From assembly GCA_022702545.1 (NCBI GenBank), contig JAHRBC010000005.1, forward strand, positions 2,604,001 to 2,668,000: 64,000 bases of DNA, written 5' to 3'. The notes under the pieces are model-generated. The model ran no database searches, was not told where the DNA came from, and saw nothing but the letters and a program-made list of their open reading frames with translations. Origin of the DNA: Phycomyces nitens. Lineage: Eukaryota > Mucoromycota > Mucoromycetes > Mucorales > Phycomycetaceae. Positions within the stretch are counted from its first letter, which is position 1, and every line of letters starts with the position of its first letter. A program made the translations under genes and the position numbers. Below are positions 58,441-64,000 of the stretch, piece by piece.

Positions 58441-61198
58441 ATGGGCAGCACTTCGATAGCCCTCCCGCTCGACACAGATCCTGCTCTCGACCTGATGCAC
58501 CACAAACCAAAATCCCCCATCTCTGACTCGGCAAACATCCTTTCTATCATCAAAGAGCAGGCCAATGAAGACCAGGACCCCGAAAAGAACCGTGTGGCCT
58601 ATGAAAACATGTCCTGCGATGAGATGGCTAAGCGGATGGCAGACAGTTACAGACAACTATCCGAGATGCTCGGCACCACAATCGCCACTCCCTCGACTGT
58701 GTCTGAAAAAAGCGACACACGCGATTACGACTTTCCCGAACTGACCGATGAAGAAAACGAGGAAGGCATTCTGTCTGATTCAGCAGACGAAGAGGCCAAG
58801 AAGCTCAAGATGACCAGGATATTCACCAAAGCTGCCTCTAGTGGAAATGCTGAAAAGGTCCGGAAACTCTTGGAGGACAACAAGACAAAGGCCCTGATCG
58901 ATATTGATGCCAAGGACGAAGATGGCACAACCCCACTAATCTATGCTGTCTGCTTTGGAAAGGCCGATATTGCCCAGCTGTTGTTGGCAGCCGGTGCAAA
59001 GATTGATATTCAAGATGCATGTAAGTTTGTTGTTGTTGTTGTTGTTGTTGTTGTAATAAAGAAACGACAGTTCTGACACATCAACATTATGCATTCCAGT
59101 CGGGTGGTCGGCTCTCATGTGGGCCACAAACAACAACCACGAAGGTTTGGTTAAGATTCTGCTCGAACACGGCGCTTCCTCCCAGACCAAATCTGCCAAG
59201 GGTCGCACCGTATTTGACTTCCTCAACACAGAGAACCAAAAGATTGTCGAGATCTTGACCACAAACCCCAGAGACAGCATATCGTCTACCTCTAGTATTG
59301 CTGGCCGTACCCCTGGAAGTGTGTCCTCTACGTCTTCTAATGCAGGCGATTGTGATTTCTATTACCAGTCTACAGTAGAAGGCTATGATACTTTTATGGA
59401 AGAAGAAGCCAATCGTCACCAGAAGCTCATTGAGACCGCCATGACTCTTGTCGATGGTCATGCCCCCGAGAAACACAAGGACGCAAAGACCTTTGACGAC
59501 AACGACAACGACGACTCTGACGACAATGATGATGATGAAGATTATGAGTTTAATGAAGATGACGACGATGACTATGGAATAAGCGAGTTCCATTGGGACC
59601 GATGCATGCCCGACCAAATGTTTGTGTTTGCAGCCGATGACCTTGATTATATTCTTGATACCGTTATTACCAACTTTCAATTGCCCGTCAAGACCAAACA
59701 GGACATTTGTGTGCCTGCAAATGTTACTTTTCTGAGTGCCCGTTTTGCCCATTATTTCTCCAGTGATGAGCTTCTTCACCAGGTCCTCAAGGGTGCTCTT
59801 GACCGAATGAGCAAGGCCGTCAAGGTTAGTTTGTGTTTTATTTGCTTGTATTGATCGCAACACATGGTATTATTGGCCGATATTGATTTTGGTTTATTAA
59901 TTTTGTCTTTGGGGTATCACAATTAGGCCAATTCTCGCAATGTCCATGTGCTTGCCTTTTGGATCACTAATTTTACCCAGGTACTCTATTACCTTAAGAA
60001 GGATTGCGGGCTAGTGGTGGCTACGGCAGAGCATCAACTGCGCCTATCTGAACTGGTTCTCGAGACATACTTGATGATCATCAATGATACCGAGAGACGT
60101 TTGGCAAAGGTTATTGTCCCGGCTATGTTGGAGCATGAACAGATCCCAGGCATGGACGAAGTTGATTTTGCAGATGACTGGCAGCGTTTTTTTAGACGGA
60201 CCAGCAGACGGTCTGTGGGGCTTCCTCCAGATGGTGGGCTGGCTGTGCAGATGAAGCGTGCAATCTCGGTCGATGCCAATAACATCTCGCCGCAGTCAAT
60301 CACTAGTCTATTGGATTCAATTCTGTTTGTCTTTGATTCGTACAACGTCCACCCAACCATCATTATCCAGGCCCTTGCCCAGTTTTTCCACTACATGTCT
60401 TGCGAGATGTTCAATCGTATCCTGATCACCAAGAAACTTCTCTGCCGCTCAAAGGCCATGCAGATCCGACTCAATTTGTCTCATCTCGAAGACTGGATCC
60501 GTATCAAGCAGCTGCCCATCAGCCTTGCTTCATACCTCAACCCAACCATCCAACTCTTGCAACTCTTGCAGTGTCTCACTCAGCTGGGGGACCTTCCCAA
60601 CTTCATCAGTACTGTCCAGACATTCGATGTCGTCAACTCCCTCCAGATCAAGCGTTGTCTTGTAAACTATCGTTACGAGGTTAACGAAGCTCGTCTCCCC
60701 GAAGATGTCGAGCGTTATGCCATTCAGGTTGCTGAAGACAGCATCCGCTACAAACAAGCCCGTCGACAATCTCGACAATCTATGGATCTCAACCGCAAGT
60801 CGGGTATGCCATTATCAAGAGCACAGAGTGTATCTCTCCAACGCAAACCTTCTCGCCGAGACAGTGTCTCGAGTTTTGTTGGTTCTCTCATGTCCAGTGT
60901 TGGAATCTCCTCGTCCATCTCTCTCCCACCTACTCCTACAACCACCGAGCACAGCATTCCTTTAGGCCCCAAGCCAGTTGACTCGAGTTCAGAGGAAGAA
61001 GAGGAAGAAGAGGATACAAAGGAAATCAGAGATTCTCGATTCATGTTACCCTTTTCCGTACCTACTACTGCTCATATGGTCGCTGTCAACAGCTGGGCAT
61101 CTGAGCCAGAAGAAGCAAGGCGTGATAAGGAGCTCCAGGCCGTGCCGGTCATACCTGAGGAATGGATGGACAAGCTGGACAAGTGCAGTCTGGATTGA
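58441..61198 (+). CDS. ankyrin-repeat and DIL (dilute) domain protein (858 aa)
   Basis: Exons 58441-59020, 59100-59824 and 59927-61198 give 858 aa. The N-terminus is acidic and coiled. Ankyrin repeats lie at about 120-260 (DGTTPLIYAVCFGKADIAQLL, WSALMWATNNNHEGLVKILLE). A Ser-rich linker and a long Asp/Glu run (DDNDNDDSDDNDDDEDYEF) follow. The DIL domain at about 400-700 has the class hallmarks VLAFWITNFTQVLYYLKKD, VIVPAMLEHEQIPG, NRILITKKLLCRSKAMQIRLNLSHLEDWI and QLLQCLTQLGD. DIL is the globular cargo-binding tail of myosin V, but here no motor is present, a known fungal architecture linked to vesicle and polarity functions. The Ser/Arg-rich C-terminal tail is probably phosphorylated. The first intron contains (GTT)n. 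Confidence 0.9.
59026..59053. repeat. (GTT)n in intron 1 of the ankyrin-DIL gene
   Basis: Nine GTT units follow the GTAAGTTT donor inside the 79-nt intron. If the intron were retained they would encode poly-Val. Confidence 0.9.
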
Positions 61199-61199
61199 T

Positions 61200-61890
61200 C
61201 TTGATCATCTTTCTCTTTTTCTTATTTTCTTATTTTCTTATTTTCCCCTATATCTTACTATTATTATATATCATGTTTCTTTTTACCCCCTTCTCCTACG
61301 CCATGTCACCACTCTTGTGTTTCTACCTCTCTCACGCCAATATCTTTATTTTATTTTTTTATTCCTTGTTATTTCTCTATTCCACTTGATTATATATTAT
61401 GTAAATTACCCTCCTTTATGCCTTACCAAAAAAAAATCCCCCAAAAAGACAATAAAAGCTTCGAATTCATCAATTGTGGTGCTTGAAAAAAAAACCTGAT
61501 ATTACACGGCCAAGTTATGAGATCTATGTCCATACTCTTTGCAATCTAAATACCATTTTATAAATTTCAGCCTAATTGATTGCCACCCTCCCAAATGGAT
61601 CGCATACCAATGATTACATTTCCATTGACAATCACAATCCTCATCACTTGGGATCTATTACCCGGTTTTTATACACATAATGGCTGACTGTCTATATAAT
61701 ATAATATAATATAATATAAAAAAACACACACAATAACAAGTATAGGCTCGATTTTTTGCTAGTGCTTAGCAGTCCTCGTGTGACAGCAAAAAAGCTTCCC
61801 GCCACATTTTGCAATTTTTTGTTGTTTGAAGGTTGTAATCATCAAAAAGGCGATCCATTCCTCTCCCCTCCCCCTTTTTTTTTGTATTCA
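61200..61890. other. intergenic region between DIL and Rrp14 genes
   Basis: This holds the C/T-rich 3' flank of the DIL gene (TTTTCTTA repeats) and then the Rrp14 promoter, with (ATAAT)n near 61698-61718. No gene seen. Confidence 0.7.
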
Positions 61891-61898
61891 TTTCCATA

Positions 61899-63554
61899 AT
61901 GGCCAACCAACAGCTGCTGGAAACGCTTCCTGTAAGAAGATACTGCTAGCATATATATATATATAAATTTTTTTTTAAAAAAGGGGGGGCACCAAACTGA
62001 TCAACCTTAATCTACAGGAGCGAATGACAGCCCATGCACAACTCTTTGACAGTCTATTGCACCTCATACCCGCTAAATTTTATGTGACGGAAAAAAACGA
62101 CGATCCCGTAAGATTCGGTTCTAGTTTATATTAAAAACCCCCAATGAGACACAAATCAGACAGGTTCATCAAACTCATTCTCGACTCAACCTTAGACTGG
62201 ATCCAAGTTTATGCACAATAAGCGGAAAAAGGCCCCCAAGCAGGTCATCAAGGAAGCAACCAAAAAGGCCAAGAAAGCAAAGGTAAGTTGGTTGAGCCAA
62301 TTGGACAAGAGGACAAGGGTTTAAGTAAGTTGTTTGTTGGATGTCTAGCTTGATCCCGAAAACAAAAAGTCAATAGCAGAAATTCAGCAAGAAAAGGCTG
62401 CACAATTGAAAGAGGAAGAAGGAAGTGAGAGTGAAGAAAGCGAGGTTGAGCAAGTGGAAGATGATGATGATGAAGAAGACGAAGACGAAGAAGACGACGA
62501 AGACGACGAAGATGATGAAGAGCCCAAAAAGGTTAATCTCGGAAATGCCAAGTTTAGTGGTCTCGGAGATGATGATGAGGAAGAGAGTGCACCCGTTGCC
62601 TCTGAGGTCGCTGGTAAGAGTGCTATACGGTAAACTTTTATATAGGGTATTTTGCTGACAATTTGGAATTCTACCTTAGCTTCCGTACAACCTATGCAGC
62701 AAGGAAGCATTTCTGATCTTCGTGATCGTCTCCAGGAACGCATTGCTTCCATGCGTCAAAAGCGTCATGCTCCTGGCACAGAGAACGCAAAGGCACGCAG
62801 TCGCCAAGATGTTCTCGCAGCACGTTTAAAGAAGAAGGAGGATAGAAAAAAGGCCTTGAAGGCACAAAAGGAAAAGGGTGGCAAGGCCGCCTCTGAAGAG
62901 CTCGTCAAGGACCCCACTTACTCAAAGGTAAGGGAGAAAATATAGATTGGATTCAGACATGATACTTATTTGGCTCTTGGGTTATCTAAGCCATCTGCTC
63001 CCGGACGTCCCTCTGCTGACTCGATCAAGATGGACGGCGATCTTTACTTTGGAAAGTTGGATGTCGGAAACGAGCAAAAGAAGAAGAAGGGTCCTTCGGA
63101 TGCCAAGACTCAATTGAAGAAGATTGAGACCAAGCAGGAGAAGCTCCAGAAACTCAAGGCAGAAGATAAGGATAAGGCTGCTGCTCTGGAAGAAAAAGAA
63201 GATTGGCAAAAGGCTATTGCCATGGCCCAGGGTGAAAAGTTCAAGGACGATGTTAAGCTGTTGAAAAAGACCATTAAGCGTGAAGAGAAGCAAAAGTCCA
63301 AGAGCGCCAAAAAGTGGAATGAACGTCTTGACAAAGTCAAAAGAGATGAGCAGTACAAGGTCAAGAAGAGAAACGAAAACCTTCAGAAGCACATTGATTT
63401 CAAGACTAGCAAACACAAGGGTGGTAAGAAGGATGGCAAGGGTGGCAAAAAGGACAACAAGGGCGGTAAGGGCGGTAAGGGTGGAAAGGCACGGCCTGGA
63501 TTCGAAGGTGGAAAGCGCAGTAAAGACGGCAAGGTTACCAAGGGAAAGAAGTAG
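61899..63554 (+). CDS. RRP14: Rrp14/SURF6-family ribosome biogenesis protein (428 aa)
   Basis: Nucleolar factor for 60S/40S pre-rRNA processing. Six exons (61899-61931, 62018-62107, 62196-62282, 62349-62613, 62680-62927, 62991-63554) sum to 429 codons. The N-terminus MANQQLLETLPERMTAHAQL then FDSLLHLIPAKFYV is the Rrp14 N-terminal domain, continuing with KKAPKQVIKEATKKAKKAKLDPE. A long acidic tract (DDDDEEDEDEEDDEDDEDDEE) follows. The SURF6 domain runs from ISDLRDRLQERIASMRQKR, through VNLGNAKFSGL-type and GDLYFGKLD segments, to EEKEDWQKAIAMAQGEK, KKTIKREEKQKSKSAKKWNER and RNENLQKHIDFK. The tail is Lys/Gly-rich (KGGKKDGKGGKKDNKGG), a nucleolar targeting type. The short acidic and KG repeats look prone to length change. 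The start is set by the conserved N-terminal motif. Confidence 0.92.
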
Positions 63555-63689
63555 AATGATTTCATCCAATAAATACATCAACACACATCACTGTCAACAT
63601 CTCGATCCCAGTGTGACCTTCTTTTTCTCATTTTACCCCACACCCAAACCCCATGTTTTTTCCTTCACTTCTTTTTCCTTTGCAATTAC

Positions 63690-63690
63690 A

Positions 63691-63720
<30 letters not shown>
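63690..63720. repeat. (CA)n microsatellite
   Basis: About 15 CA units lie roughly 60 bp upstream of the last gene start. Confidence 0.9.
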
Positions 63721-63722
<2 letters not shown>

Positions 63723-63777
63723 TCACAAGAACTACAATAAAAGATCCCGAAAAAAGTTAAACCCAATACCACATCCA

Positions 63778-64000
63778 ATGGCCCAAATAATTCTCGGTCC
63801 TCACAATGGCATCTCTATCAATGGAACTCGACCTCGCCGTCCAAAGACACGCAAATTACTTGTAGAGAATCAAATGAGTCCAGCCCAATTGGTTGTACCT
63901 CCAATAATTCATCCCATCCACATCCTAAGCTTAATTCCCGCAGAAGACTGGCTGATTGATTGTGCAGAAGATGGCCAATACAGCATCACCCTAAGAAATG
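63778..64000 (+). CDS. 5' part of an unknown gene, truncated by window end
   Basis: An uninterrupted frame from ATG at 63778 (MAQIILGPHNGISINGTRP) runs off the window in phase after SITLRN. The N-terminal RPRRPKTRKLL is basic, followed by VVPPIIHPIHILSLIPAEDW. This is too short to assign a family. Confidence 0.6.
   Translation, partial: MAQIILGPHNGISINGTRPRRPKTRKLLVENQMSPAQLVVPPIIHPIHILSLIPAEDWLIDCAEDGQYSITLRN

Noticed and set aside
62982..63584. 200-aa minus-strand hydrophobic ORF
   Set aside because: Antisense of the Lys-rich Rrp14 C-terminus, which automatically gives Leu/Phe-rich peptide.

Overview
The window looks like nuclear DNA of an early-diverging filamentous fungus, most likely Mucoromycota (Mucorales-like). 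I base this on compact genes with many roughly 45-80 nt GT..AG introns, very AT-rich intergenic DNA full of (TA)n, (ATT)n and (CA)n tracts, and the families present: an XMAP215-type TOG protein, a Sac7/Bag7-type RhoGAP, a FYVE/ankyrin/dysferlin-like protein, an ankyrin/DIL protein and Yap-type bZIPs. The species assignment is inference only. I saw no rRNA, tRNA, CRISPR array or bacterial operon.

Layout. 1-8.3 kb is mostly gene-poor, with one possible small gene and a decayed transposase relic on the minus strand. 8.3-9.8 kb holds a seven-exon RhoGAP gene. 11.4-15.6 kb is a transposon graveyard: two broken Tc1/mariner transposases, an 18-copy 20-bp minisatellite and two nested inverted-repeat elements. 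15.95-17.3 kb holds a six-exon gene whose reading frame is fully intact across five inferred introns. Its C-terminal half resembles a serine-recombinase (resolvase) catalytic fold, and it is the most interesting protein in the window. 20.1-20.9 kb has a small secreted Cys-rich, Ala/Ser-rich, probably GPI-anchored protein. 22.3-30.0 kb is a 20-exon XMAP215/ch-TOG/Stu2-family microtubule polymerase gene. 31.7-33.1 kb is a GATA-like zinc-finger gene and 34.2-35.7 kb a Yap-type bZIP gene.

35.7-46.6 kb is an 11-kb gene desert. At its centre is a 3.15-kb near-perfect palindrome with two arms of about 1.45 kb around a diverged spacer of about 260 bp. 46.7-49.9 kb carries paralogues of the two earlier genes (a Cys-rich GPI-type protein and a bZIP), so these two families are duplicated on either side of the desert.

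50.1-63.6 kb is gene-dense: a small unknown protein, a probable Dsn1/Mis13 kinetochore protein, two small unknown genes, a Sel1-repeat protein, an ankyrin-DysF-FYVE protein, an ankyrin-DIL protein and an Rrp14/SURF6 ribosome-biogenesis protein. A further gene starts at 63.78 kb and runs off the window.

The genes do not form one pathway. Several are linked to cell polarity, trafficking and microtubules/kinetochores (RhoGAP, TOG protein, DIL, FYVE, Sel1, Dsn1). All exon coordinates were derived by hand from splice signals and reading-frame continuity, so edges may be off by a few bases.
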